A stretch of DNA of 64,000 bases from Ciona savignyi (Eukaryota > Chordata > Ascidiacea > Phlebobranchia > Cionidae): assembly GCA_000149265.1 (NCBI GenBank), contig CH003356.1, positions 69,941-133,940 of the forward strand, in the 5' to 3' direction. Shown here piece by piece: positions 38,501-50,171 of the stretch. Made by a program: the position numbers and the translations under genes. The stretch's first letter is position 1, and every line of letters starts with the position of its first letter. A model generated the notes under the pieces. That model saw only the letters and a list, made by a program, of their open reading frames with translations. It did no database searches and was not told the DNA's origin.

Positions 38501-38712
38501 AAAAAAAATAAAAACAGTGAAATCACCAGAGTTGTATATATATATCATTACATGTAGGATGTAGCAATGGCTTGGCTGTAGCTACCTACCTCACAGAGAG
38601 TGTAAAATCTCCAGGGTTACTTTTGCTGGGACGAGCCAAAAAACTTCCAGATACTCCTCGCTCCAGAAGTAATGTTTCAGCATCCACACCACTTATGTTT
38701 GGATGAAACCAC
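29534..38712 (-). CDS. PTPN11: SHP2/corkscrew-type protein tyrosine phosphatase, N-terminal exon missing
   Basis: Fourteen exons found: 38590-38712, 38227-38421, 37437-37599, 36985-37206, 32764-32860, 32629-32708, 31931-32086, 31506-31637, 31247-31360, 30890-30995, 30299-30450, 29928-30005, 29771-29871, 29534-29666, giving about 616 aa. Order: N-SH2 (starting WFHPNISG, with [18 protein letters not shown]), C-SH2 ([20 protein letters not shown]), then a class I PTP domain with NRYKNILPF, the [12 protein letters not shown] loop, the [11 protein letters not shown] signature (catalytic Cys and Arg present) and the Q loop [13 protein letters not shown]2 is autoinhibited by N-SH2 and opened by phosphotyrosine partners downstream of receptor kinases. 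The tail keeps the YxN Grb2-SH2 sites: REYINT and AIYENT, equivalent to vertebrate Y542 and Y580, plus YANT; it also has a Pro/Ser-rich insert (29771-29871). The first exon, a few codons ending in a split Arg, was not identified. A hAT transposon occupies the intron 32861-36984. Confidence 0.9.
33736..36014 (+). pseudogene. hAT transposase, frame-broken
   Basis: Two long frames are separated by two reading-frame changes: the first frame ends at 34497, a short middle segment reads in a second frame from about 34496, and a third frame runs from about 34545 to the stop at 36014. The N-terminus holds five 9-residue repeats, then a BED/TTF-like zinc module (CSVC followed by a [12 protein letters not shown] segment). 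The catalytic core follows, with acidic residues in ADETADIT and [13 protein letters not shown]. The C-terminal hAT dimerisation region has [18 protein letters not shown] and ends shortly after. It resembles the ZMYM/ZBED5-like hAT proteins common in marine animals. The breaks mean this copy probably makes no active transposase, unless they are sequence errors. Confidence 0.85.
33841..33970 (+). repeat. 27-bp coding tandem repeat, five copies, in transposase N-terminus
   Basis: Copies start at 33841, 33868, 33895, 33922 and 33949. Each encodes about (S/Y)EVEPTSQQ. Copies differ at only a few bases, so the expansion is recent. Confidence 0.9.
38102..38126. repeat. AT microsatellite
   Basis: A pure (AT)n run in the intron between the two SH2-coding stretches of the phosphatase gene. 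Confidence 0.85.
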
Positions 38713-39439
38713 CTATTTATTGTACATTAATATATTAGCAATGCCAAGTAAGACTAAAATGATAACATACTATACCGGTTTCGTACCTTCGTGATATAGA
38801 ACCCATATTCAAGTACCGTCCGTCAGGTTCAGTTGACTGGTATAGCCCAAGCCACCTCGTATTCAAAACAACCAATTAGGCTTTGGTAATTTTAATAACT
38901 AGTCCTACCCCTGGTGGATATAGCCTGTATGGAGTAAATAAATGCAATGCTCTTTTATAGCGAAGAATGATCTTTTATGGCCAAGCTAGACTTTAGAGGA
39001 TCAAAAAAAATTATATTGTCTATATTTACACAATGTTCTATGCAAGCAAAGGGTAACTATTTGTTTATAAAGTAAAAATCTTATGTTGGACCTGGAGCAG
39101 TATTAAATGAATTGGGCAGTTTTGTTTATCTAATCCCTTTGTTGTAGGATCTTAACATCACTAAACAATGGAGTAACATGCCACTTAGCAGGGATGTATG
39201 CCATGACTACGCATATTTCTATTTTGCAATGCATTTAATGGATGGAGAAATCTGTTTGGAAGCAACCCAGCACTCAACAAGCATGTAGTACATATTTAAG
39301 CGTTTTGGAACCAGCGTAAATTGTACTCTGCAATATCTAAGATTACCGTAACAATATAACATTGCCAATGTTGTCAACCAAGATACCTAACCTTTAAATA
39401 TGCTATAAGTCTTACAAATATCCTTAAGTTAATAGGCAA

Positions 39440-40370
39440 AAAACTATGTGCACGGAGCACCTGAATATTCATAACTCATCATGCAAGGTATGCGATGGAA
39501 GATGCTACGGTTTAATTATCAATATGGATTTTAGGAAGTTTTCGCACACTAATCCTTTGGGTGTGTTGTATTCTTTACAAATACCTTTAAATATATATAT
39601 AGTTTGTACTTTGTATGCAATAACTGTTCTGTTGAGGGTAATAAGCCCCTATTCCGATTACGAGTTATATGATGTCTATATAATATCCCGGATGTAAGTT
39701 TAGGCCTATCTAAAATCTAACGTGGTCTAAAGTATTCTAATAATAACAGTGGCATAAGTACAATACCTAAATAAAAAAATAAGCATTATACATATTTGGT
39801 TACCTTATATATGTTTCAGACACACAACAATAACCGCTTCGAGCTATATGCACAAAGCGTGTGAATGTTCATAATCCGCCATACTGCCGCTGCAAAGGAA
39901 GGTGATTTTACTGTCTATTTGCATCGCAGTAAGTTTTCTTGCATTATTTCCTTGGGTATGTTGTAGGCCTTAAATACCTTTAATTTGATTTATAGTTTAT
40001 ACAGAAGAACCGCTGGGAGCTGCATGTGCGAAGCATGCGTGAAATATCATCAACCGTCATACAAAAGTACGGTCGTGTGTCCAAATGGTTAAAGCGACCG
40101 ATACATATTATATACCAACTACTGTTCAAAAACGGTCCAAGTGACGAGGTCAACATGGGTTCGAAACTTGGCTCGGTAAAAAAAAAACTGTCATACAAGG
40201 GGTTCCATGGAATATGTTCCGGTAACTTTGGCACTTTACATATGTTGTAGACCTTACAAACAACTTTAAAATTGTTTATAGTTTTATGCATTAAGCTCAC
40301 GAAGCTGTATGCACAAAGCGTGTATGAATATTGAAATCCCGTCATAAAGGACATTCAACGAAAGGTGCTG
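39440..40370. repeat. Degenerate tandem repeat array, unit about 170-400 bp
   Basis: Two blocks recur in order. One resembles TATGCACAAAGCGTGTGAAT followed by TTCATAATCCGTCATAC (near 39450, 39845, 40020, 40307). The other resembles TATGTTGTAGRCCTTACAAA followed by ACCTTTAAAT and TATAGTTT (near 39560, 39955, 40240). Spacing varies, so copies have diverged by indels. Confidence 0.6.
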
Positions 40371-40536
40371 CAGTATTATATAGTATCCAGATGGGTTGCT
40401 GATATATAAGTGTGATTAGATGGTCAAGATCTAAACAGATTTTTTCCATTATATTATTAGTAGGTAGGGTGTAAAATATCTCATAAACAATAGCTATTTA
40501 CAGTCTTACGCTCATGTCCTCCAAATATTATGTTGA

Positions 40537-40608
40537 GTTTTCTGTTTTGAAAATAGCGAAGTTTTCTGTTTTGAAAATAGCGAAGTTTTCTGTTTTGAAA
40601 ATAGCAAA
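40537..40608. repeat. 24-bp tandem repeat, three copies
   Basis: GTTTTCTGTTTTGAAAATAG plus CGAA is repeated at 40537, 40561 and 40585. The copies are near identical, with one change at the end of the third. Confidence 0.9.
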
Positions 40609-42138
40609 GTAAGGTAAAACAGTTTAACTCTGTGCTGTGGAAAAGTCAATTACAAGTTGTGGCAAATATATTTTTTTGTAATGTAGGGTATGTTTTTACT
40701 GCCCAAACACAGTTAACACCGAATCAGTGCTTGACATTGAAATGTTTCTTCAGTTTAAGCAGAACCGATTAATGCATTAGATTCAGTTGCATATTCACGT
40801 GGGTATCTGACGGTTGCCCATGTGGTACGTCTTTCTTGATTTCCTATTCAGGGGATAAAACATGAATCCTCCACCCTATTCCATTGCGGCATGTTGTTAA
40901 TTATTGAGACGCTTTAATGTTTTAAATCCATTAATCAACAACATGGGCGATGTTGGGTGGTTGTTAGAAATAATAAAACCTTTGTTAGCTAGACATCATC
41001 TGATGCAAATCGATTAGGGGGGTTCAAGATGAGGTTTAGGCGCGTGTAAACTGCTTTTTACCGAGCTTAGTTTCAAATATCGTGATGCCCCATAGCTGAG
41101 ACCATGTTTATAAATTAACATTGAGCAACAGTGTTAAATTTAAAATTCCATAAACTTTGTCTTTAACTTGACTTAAACTTGTGTGTACGGTGACTTATGG
41201 TTACTTGTTCACATTGACTTCTTTTTTATAACCCTGCATAACCGTTCAAGTTTCAACTGTTTGTACGATATATGTTGTTAAATACGATATATGTTCTTTC
41301 GGTATGTTGTTAAATGGACACACACAATAAGGTCAAACAATTAGTGTTTCTCGGTGGCCCCAATCTCAAGTACTGACGTTACTGAGTGTGTAATTTGTGC
41401 TTTCGGTCGGTGATCTTGTGTAAACACACAGCAAGCGTGTTGCCCCATTTTAATAACTTGCATATAACTAGGACAGATTCGACTATGTGAGCCATATCCT
41501 GCAGAAACAATTGACGTCAAGAATCCACATATACGCTTATCCGGGAACGCACGCCCAGCTATCAGTGAAGATGTGCGTCAACATTTTCACAAATTGTTAT
41601 TTCATTGTGCCGAATATAGACTGCCTATTTGGACCATATCACAAGGTGTCACGAGGTGATTGTATGATCCGCAACCGCTGGGAAAAAATAAACAATTGAC
41701 ATCCATCGAGTGTTAAAGAGTTTAAGTACGAGTAAAGCCATTAAGTATTCAATATGGCGAAATCTTGGGGTATAGAAAAAGTACTTGCTTCATAGCGCAC
41801 CATGCACTAATATTTTTGCAGGTATCATTCAAAAAAGCTTGTAATAACTGTACAAAAGGAATAACGTTCGTTGTAATATTTAATTTGTATTAAGCAACTT
41901 ATGCAAGTACAAATATTGCTGTGTAGCAAGTTCACTATACCGCCATCCATTAGACTAGAGTACTAGACTATAACCATTCATGCTGTCCTGTGTGTTATTT
42001 GATTGGCATAGCTTCAATCTCTTTGGCTTGGTGGGTCAGTAATAAAAATATAACGGCAGTCTATCAACCGAATATTATTTAGTCCAGCGACAATTTAAAG
42101 TCTAAACCATTTCCTTTTATGAGCAAAACTGGTCAGGC

Positions 42139-42139
42139 A

Positions 42140-42172
<33 letters not shown>

Positions 42173-42190
42173 GTGATATATATATCACAT
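42139..42190. repeat. GT/AT microsatellite with palindrome
   Basis: A (GT)n run passes into (AT)n and ends in the perfect 18-bp palindrome TGTGATATATATATCACA. Confidence 0.75.
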
Positions 42191-43156
42191 TGTGGGTATA
42201 GGCCTAGATATCGATACTTTTTTTGATTTTCTATTGTCATAGATGTTTGCATTACCCGAACTTTACTTACTTATATTTTAGTGTGCCTTTCTGAAATTAA
42301 ACTAAACGTAATTTAACGTCACGAATTGATTTTTAAACCAGTTGTTTTCTGCTCACCCTCATAGAAATGCACTTAAATTATATACTGAAGCGTCGACGAC
42401 CTGTATATATAGCTTTGCCTCTATGGCTGGGAATACTCTCATTTATGAATTAGGAAGGCACACGAGAAGAACAAGAATAACGATGAGTAGTTTGTGATCC
42501 ATCCTTGATGTATACTATCAATCGACAGTTTAGGCTACCGCCCTTGGGAAGTAAGCTATGGGCGAAAGTCCAACGACAGAACACCGTCACGTTGCAAAAG
42601 CTTATTGTAATGTGTGGACGTATCTTCTGTTTTAGATACAACAACTTTTTAGCTAAAGGCCTACCGGATATAACTCACTATTTATAGATTTAGTGTCACC
42701 TATATACCTAATACACCTACATCGTTATTTGCCACATCTACTTCATTTATTTAGTCACGTAAAAACAGAATTCTCAAATTAAATACTATTTTTAGCAAAT
42801 TATTAGATATTTAGCAATGCGTTTTCATCACTTGAAACTATGAAAAAAATCTTCCGTTGATTTGTTATAAAACATGCCTTCGGTTTAAAGGATAGAAATA
42901 CACTTAAATTATACCATAAAATGGCTGAACGTACAATATTGCCGTCAAATTAAAAAAAGGTTAGTGCAGAAACAGTGCCTTAATATGATAATATGTAAAT
43001 ATATACATGATAACCACGGGTTTACACAAAATGCAAGCACACAAATTATACAGCAATGAATAATAAAAAAACAAATGCAACCATAGCCCACGATAATTCC
43101 CCACCCGTAGAAAAACCGATCCATGATAAAAATATGATTTATAACATAATTGGGTC

Positions 43157-46100
43157 TTAACCGTTCACGTTGTTAAGCGCAACATTCAATTTGTCCAAGA
43201 CAATGTCAACATGCGCTGGGGAGAAAAGAAGTGACGGACGGAACCGAATGGATTCATTGCCACATGAGCCCACCAATACACCTGGATAGAAAACGTTGTC
43301 AACCACTTCACAACTTAAACTATGCTTAAGTTGGTTTAACATTACATATCATTAATCATAAAGTTACAGGCCTCTCAGATATGCGAATAATGTTCAGAAT
43401 AAATGAAAACAATGCATGCACCGAAAACAACAATACTCACTAACCTTGATTAAGCAAATCCTTGGAAACTTTATCCCGCGCTCCATCCCCACTTATACTT
43501 GTGGCACAAAATAAGCCTTGACCTCGACTTGAATTAAGTAAAGCAGGATATGCGCTTTCAAGTTCCCTTAAACCTTTCATTAAGTAATCTCCAGTCAACT
43601 GAGCTTGATTTACCAAATTTTGTGAGTTCACAATTTCGATTGTTTTCTTTAGGAAGTGCAGTTTGGAGGGTTCACCCATCCATGTGTTGTAGATTCGGTA
43701 ACCCTGGAGCGGGGAATGCGATGTAACAGTTGTTTTTAAACGTAATAATCAATACATACCATGTTCCAACGAATTGCATCGCTAAAGTAAAATCCCCCAA
43801 CAAACATTTTCTTGGCAAATGAGACAATGTCTGGTGGTGTTTCAAGCCCCCAGTGCTCGTGAGCCCACCATTTCCCGGTTATTGCCATTCCGGTTTGTAC
43901 CTCGTCTACTTGAAACGCAATATCATACTGGAAAACAAAACAAAACATTTTAAACCCGACATGGCAGTTTTAGAAGAGTTAGTTTACCTTAAGTGCAATG
44001 TCTCGCAGTTTTCTGAAAAACTCACAAGACGCATGGTTATCGCCCCCTTCAGCTTGAATTGGTTCGATCACAATTCCTGCCACTGGCGCTTTTGTGTTCC
44101 ACTCATTGATTAAATCTTCGACTATTTCCAAACACCGCGCCTACAATTAAAATAGAAGAATGTCAACACAAAGTAAACTGTAACCATAAAGCCAAAACAA
44201 GCAATCAAACCTCTTCCGCGGCATTTTCGCTCTCGTGCACCTCCAGCGGATATTTTAAACGAGGAAACGGAGCAATGGGCCAATCAAAAGCAGGAATGTC
44301 AAGCTTATGAATCGGCTTGCTGTGTGTAGTAGATAGAGTACCAAGAGTTCTGCCATGAAACGCTCCGTCAAATGAGAGTATTGATAGTTTTGGCGATCCA
44401 GGAACCTGTAATAACACCGATCTACATAACACTGTCAGTGCTGATGTTATTAAACGAAAAAAAACAGTTAAATTTATTTTTTAATTAAAACCTGATTTTT
44501 CATGCAAGTTTCATAAGCGAGATCATCCAGAACTGGCATTTCTTGACCGCGTTTCTTCTTCATGTACCACATAAAGATAGCTTTGTATGCGTTCTCATTT
44601 GAACAGCTTCCGCATGCCATCGTGATAACCTGGTTCAGACCAGGCGGCGGAACTCGTAGAAGACTGTCTTCTACTAATTGGGGGAAACCAAGTCCCGGGA
44701 AAGTTCCTAATGCTGGTCGATTTAACAACGTGGCCTAAAAACAATATTTCAATAAGTGCAAATGTTACATAGTAACAGATCACAAAATACCTGAAAATGA
44801 TCATTTTTGCACAAATCCAGCAGCTCTTGGTTGTTGTAACCTGAACGATTTGAAGTACAAAATAGCAGGATCATTTTTTATTAGTTGACATTTAATGAAA
44901 ATTTAGTTTAATAGTTTACCTAATGGCAAAGATGATATTTGTTGAAAGCAATCCAAGAGAACGTTTTCATCGGCGTCAACCAGGTAGTTTCCTTTGCTTT
45001 GTTCAAAGTCGCAGAAAAATGACAAGGCGCCAGTGTTCTGCACAAAACAAGTATATTTCAACCTGGAATAGGAGTGATAGATTTTTCATTTCCGTACAAT
45101 TGAGGATGGGCATCTGAAATAATCTTTGGCATGTAAACCGTGTAGGTGCAGACACATCTTGTTTTAGTGAAACGAGTATTTTTTTCCTTTACCAGATGGG
45201 ATATGAACATGCATTTAAAAAAAATAAATAATAATAATTCGTTAAATTTTATAGATAACTATAAATTACAAAACCTTTGACTTTGTCAAGAGTGTCATAA
45301 TAGCATTTATGCAGATAAAGTCCATTCGCGTAATACTACACAGAGGTTAATTCTGTTGAAAGGTAAGATACGTTTGTGTAAAATAACGTGTACGCCATTT
45401 CGTTACGTGTAATTAATATCGATACAATCCCGTAGAGTCATGCTGACAGCAAAATATCAGGAGCGAGAAGTAAAGTTTGTATGTATTCTAGTAAAACAGC
45501 AGGGGTCTGTATACGCAGTGTTTTCCCAAATTAGAATTCGTTATGTAATCGATTGTAATTTCAATAACGTCAAACTTTAGCAAGATTAAATTTTAATGAG
45601 CCACCACAGCGGCAGCAAATCGATGGTGAAAAGTTAATTGCAATCTACCGATCGATTCAATTTTAACAAACTTACTTGGATTGAGTCGGTTCGCGCGGCA
45701 AGCTCCTGGAAATGAAATTCTCTTGAAAACATGTCAGAACAATCTGATTAAACATAGTATTGCCTAAAACCGGAAATACTTTGCTCAGTTGTGTTCAGTC
45801 AATTTAGATAATCGTTGAGAGCTGGCTGTACTGCTTAATCATGTGACGTTAAGACTAATACGAGATATTAGCCCTATAACAAAGCAATAAACAAATAGAT
45901 TCACGGTACGAACAGATGTATTTCGTATGCAGCGAACGTGTTTAAAAACTACACTCAATTCGTCGTCGGCCTTCATTAGATGTCTAGAGTTTCCTATTAA
46001 TTAATTATCATTGCAAGTTTATTTTGTATTTCGTTACAGTTTACTCCTTATTAAGTATTTGTAGCACGAGAATGTATTGTAGTGAGTACGCTTGATTTTG

Positions 46101-47307
46101 CCCTAACAAGTACGTAACTATCTTTAAAAAACTGCAATGTTTCAATGACATACATTATCATCAACTCGGACCGGGTCTACACACATAATAGCGCGGGGCG
46201 ATATTGCCTTACCTTGGATTTGGGACCGGGAATTTCAGTTTTAACAGCAGGTCTCGTGTATTTGTCTCCCTGAGAAGCGGTTGCTGAGTGTTGCGAGCGT
46301 ACACCTGGGAAATTAGAATTGTAAAGACGCTGAAATTAAATTCATGAATATTAACTAGGTTAAAGTCGCAAAGTATTAGTCTGCACAATGATCAATGTAA
46401 TGAAGATTGTGAAATAAAAATAAAGCAAAATCTCCAGAGAGTGAATTCATTACCACATTAAATTTGTTTAAACCAATATTTTTAGCCATAAGCAGATACG
46501 GTAGAGAAATAATAAACTACGCACTGTCACGGAAAACCGCAACTCAATTACTCCATCCATTTATTTAAACAATACGGTTTACACCTGTCTGAAAACATCA
46601 ATTATTGTTTTCGTGGTTTCAAAATTTAAAACTGCATTATTTTATGTTGATATTATCGCTATATCAAAAACACTTTTTGGTATTCATAGTAACTATACTA
46701 AGTTGACAAGTTTGTGTCAATTGTGCACTCATTAATGTTTACCATCTTTGGGAATTGGCTCCTTGCTGTCTGCACAACAAAACAATTTAGGGCCAAATTT
46801 ATATACGTGTTTTCTGCTGACAACGCAGCGGTGTGTTTACCTTAGTTATTGGAAGACGATAAAATAAGAGTACACCAAACCAGTAAATCTGTTTTAAGTG
46901 TGTTACTTACAACCAGTGTATGACGGAGGTTAAAATAATTTACGGATACGTTGCATGATTTGCTTTCTAGTTTATATGAGGTGATCTTCTCACATCCAAT
47001 ACAAGTTCAAATTCCTAAAAGCGTCCTACCGTTACAATCATGCGGCCAAAACATACAAAAAAATGAGCACGTAACCATCAAAAGTAAAGCTTTTTTGCGC
47101 TAAGTCATTCCATGAGAAAATACTTGCAATTGCAATAGTGGTTTGATGAAAACCCAATTTACACTAAGCGAACAGTAGTTGTAGAAATAGAATATAAAAC
47201 AATACAGACACTAATATTCCTGTTAACATTATTGACTTACCCTTTGTTAAAACAACAGCACGACGGAGCCCAGAAAACTTGCCCAGCTTCAATAAGCGTG
47301 AGGCCAT
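43157..47307 (-). CDS. ABAT: 4-aminobutyrate aminotransferase, mitochondrial
   Basis: Eleven exons, 499 aa (human ABAT is 500): 47241-47307, 46213-46304, 45676-45705, 44920-45037, 44791-44840, 44492-44734, 44211-44405, 43988-44140, 43760-43927, 43445-43703, 43157-43281. It moves the amino group of GABA to 2-oxoglutarate, giving succinic semialdehyde and glutamate, in the mitochondrial matrix; it is PLP-dependent (class III aminotransferase). Residues 1 to about 30 ([20 protein letters not shown]) form an Arg/Lys-rich presequence. Core marks: [41 protein letters not shown] (cofactor phosphate loop), [52 protein letters not shown] (Asp contacting the pyridine N), SFAKKM with the Schiff-base Lys, and [12 protein letters not shown] near the end. 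All expected motifs are present, so it should be active. One exon has only 10 codons (45676-45705). Confidence 0.95.
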
Positions 47308-48559
47308 GCTTTAACTATTGATATGTGAAAGATAAAGCAACTAGTTGCTAACTTTGAAACTGGTCTTGAACGCGGTACACAATCTTAAATACACAATGAT
47401 GTATTTGAATAGTCTTTAACCGTTACAGTATAATGCCTTTCTTTCTCTCTTTTTTTAAATACACTCCAGGCGCCTTTGTCAGCGAACTCTTGTTCACGCA
47501 TAAGCAGTCATATTGCTTTTTTTCTGTCAGGGTCGATAAATAAGTGGGGCAAGAATAAGATGGCCCCTGGAAGGGGCAAACAACTTCAGTCTGTGAAGCA
47601 TTATAGTTAACCAATAAACTAGAGATATTTGTCTGTTAAAAAATCGTTATTAAAGTGGTAAGTAGAAATAATACTAAATATAGAAGCTTTTAAATAGTAG
47701 TCCAAGTACGGTATATATTATACCCATTCACGCTGTGACTCATTTACTGCGTTGCTGTGCGTCATATTGTTTCCGCTGGTGGTAAAATAAAGTTAATACA
47801 AAATGAATGGACCTTTCTTTAGTCACCACCATGACACAAACAAAGAAACTGCAACGAGCAATTCACTTTACAGTTCAGTTTTCTTTCTGATCTTTTGAGC
47901 CCAGCTTTGTACAAATTTATATGTGTAAAACAAACTAATTACCCTTCTGTAAACCAAGTAGCGAGATGAGTATTGTTTAAAAACCTATGTTTGCGACGAG
48001 ATCTATCTACTACCTTACTACAATGACATGCAGCAATTTTAATTACAACAGTGACGTGTAGTACATTTTATTGCTGCGAAATAAAACACCATGGCGTATA
48101 TTTCTAACAGTTAAATCCAGGAAAATTATTACGTCACTGAAATATATACCACGATATAACTAATACAGCTTCCAAAAACGTAGTATGCACTAATTTAGAA
48201 TTGACTCAATCCGATGCTCTCTCTAATCGTAGTAGTATGATTGTATACACGGCAGTGCTCTGGTTTCCGTTTTGTTTCTTTATTATGACGACCAATGCTC
48301 GCGCAAACAACACTGCTCACGTGGGTAGTGGATTTGTGATGTGTGATATGTGCAGTTCAATTGATCTTTCAAATCGAATTAAGTTAAAGGTCTTTTAAAA
48401 AAATACATATCTTGGGTTTTTCCTTTTATTTCTTTCTTTGGTAAAACGTTTGACTGGCATGCAGTTTCGCCCCGACTTTTTTCTAAGAATTTAGATTCTC
48501 CATATTTGGTAAAATATTACTCCGTTAACTAGTGTTGTTTGAAATACAATTAAGTGAAA

Positions 48560-48910
48560 AATAACCCTGGGAAATACCCTAAATATTAAGATTTGGCACA
48601 TGTCGCCGCGATATCTCCGAGAAGTAGCATTGAATCGGATTAAAACTCCAATGATTGTTAGATAAAAGATCTAGATATCAATTTTCCCATCAATTTTTCC
48701 AGAAACTTTCAGGTAAAAAGCCCAGGGAAAATCCCCGAAGACATGAAAAACTAAGTCGGATGTTTTTCAGAAATTTAGCTTTTGTCACGACATTACTAAA
48801 CAAGACGCTTTATTTTGGATAATATTTAGTAGAATGTGATTTCGTCATTTAATAATGTTTTAAATAAAAAAATGTAAAATGGCATAGGGAAATACCCTAA
48901 AAATTAGAAA
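48560..48910. repeat. Degenerate dispersed repeat, three partial copies
   Basis: GGGAAATACCCTAAATATTA near 48569, GGGAAAATCCCCGAAGA near 48725 and GGGAAATACCCTAAAAATTA near 48882 are each followed by similar AT-rich text. Confidence 0.45.
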
Positions 48911-49277
48911 GAAGTTTTCTGTCATATATCTGTCGTCTGCGAAATCTGTTTCCGTGTATATACGTTAGGCCTACCTGCGTCCGTAATTTCGTTTACATTT
49001 TACAATGATAGATTCAATTTATTCCGTGCTGTTTTTTACAAAATGCTGTAGAAAATAATTATTTTTTGTTGAAAAGAAGTCCCAAAAGTATATCACAACA
49101 ATTTTGAGTCGGTATAATTTTTTCAAGCAAAGTTAATTTTGCATGTCATAGTCCAATTGCGTGAGAACAAAACATTTCAGATAATTTGAAACTTTTGAAG
49201 ATATTTGCTGTCAATATTTGTCGTACGATTTTAAACCCAACATAATACATTTCGCTGTATGAAAATATAGTATAGGA

Positions 49278-49545
49278 TATTCATGTTTATCCCCGTGAAT
49301 GGGAAAACTAAGGGGTTTAACACACGGGCAATCGTCAGATTACCTTGCGCGCATCGAGCTATTGCAGTGTGTTGTATATGATAGACACGTTCCTTCAATT
49401 TGATAGAACCCATTAATCCGCTGGGTTCCGGCAAGTCCGCAAAGTGCCTTGCCCAAGGACACAACCGACTAGCTAGCGACCAGTTTCGCACCTACATCCT
49501 TTCGATTAAAAGGCGACGTACTTAACCGCTAAATCAACCGGCCGG
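49278..49545 (-). repeat. SINE-like tRNA-derived element, most complete copy
   Basis: On the minus strand it starts GGCCGGTTGATTTAGCGGTT (D-arm/A-box-like), followed by a CCTTT/AAAGG anticodon-type stem and GTAGGTGCGAAAC (T-arm/B-box-like). A body with GTCGGTTGTGTCCTTGGGCA follows, then a tail with GTTTTCCCATTCACGGGGAT. Related pieces lie at 19118, 20048, 21340, 26050 and 27765, all in introns or gaps. Confidence 0.65.
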
Positions 49546-50171
49546 ACATCAACTTTCCCAGTGCATTAACAAAATGTTTTTAACAGACGGAGTAGCGGCA
49601 ATGACAACTGATATTTTAATTTATTCTTTCTGTATTTAAATGTTGGTTAACTTATTAAGATCACTCTCATTCAAGCATTTTTTAACTTTTACTTCGATTA
49701 AAAAAGTGGGAAAATGGTAGTGGAGGTAGATGTGTGAAAGGTTAGAGTAATTAGGCATGTCAACCCTCATATGCCTTTGATTTGTTGGGTTAAAATGGTA
49801 AATTTCAGAATTAATTTAAAGTTTTATCCAAACTTGCTATAGGTATAGTTATCTCGTGCTCATTTGTAAATAATGCCTGAAATTTAGACCAAATATTTTA
49901 AATCATCAGTTTATTAGATATCTTCAACCATACAATGCTCGGTAACACTAAAATGTCATAAATAACACTTATACAAGGACACAGCGGTGTATAACACTAA
50001 GCGACTAAATAAAGAAAAATTATTGTTTAAACAGTGCAAGCAAATCTTAATCTAGAACGAAACATGCGTAAGATCAACAAAGGAAGATTTTTAAACAAAG
50101 AAATGATAAAATTGCAATATAAATAATGAAATATAAGAGATAAAATTTAAAATTAAGAAAATGGTGTTCTT

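Larger units (their letters stand above)
38713..43156. other. Repeat-rich gap between the PTP gene and GABA transaminase
   Basis: No coding exon is recognisable. It should contain the missing first exon and promoter of the SHP2-type gene and the 3' end of the transaminase transcript (minus-strand AATAAA at 42746-42751, about 400 bp past its stop). Most of 39440-40610 is degenerate tandem repeats. A (GT)n(AT)n tract with an 18-bp palindrome sits near 42139-42190. Confidence 0.5.
47308..50171. other. Intergenic DNA between GABA transaminase and the sushi gene
   Basis: No coding exon is seen. Contents: a GGGAAATACCCTAAA-type repeat (48560-48910), a SINE-like element (49278-49545), and a minus-strand AATAAA (49910-49915) about 260 bp past the sushi-gene stop as its probable polyadenylation signal. 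The transaminase promoter should be near 47308-47700. Confidence 0.5.

Noticed and set aside
39767-39786. Candidate first coding exon of the SHP2-type gene (six codons ending in a split Arg)
   Set aside because: Phase and donor fit, but it is only 20 nt of mostly T, lies inside low-complexity DNA and has no similarity to known SHP2 N-termini, so chance is likely.
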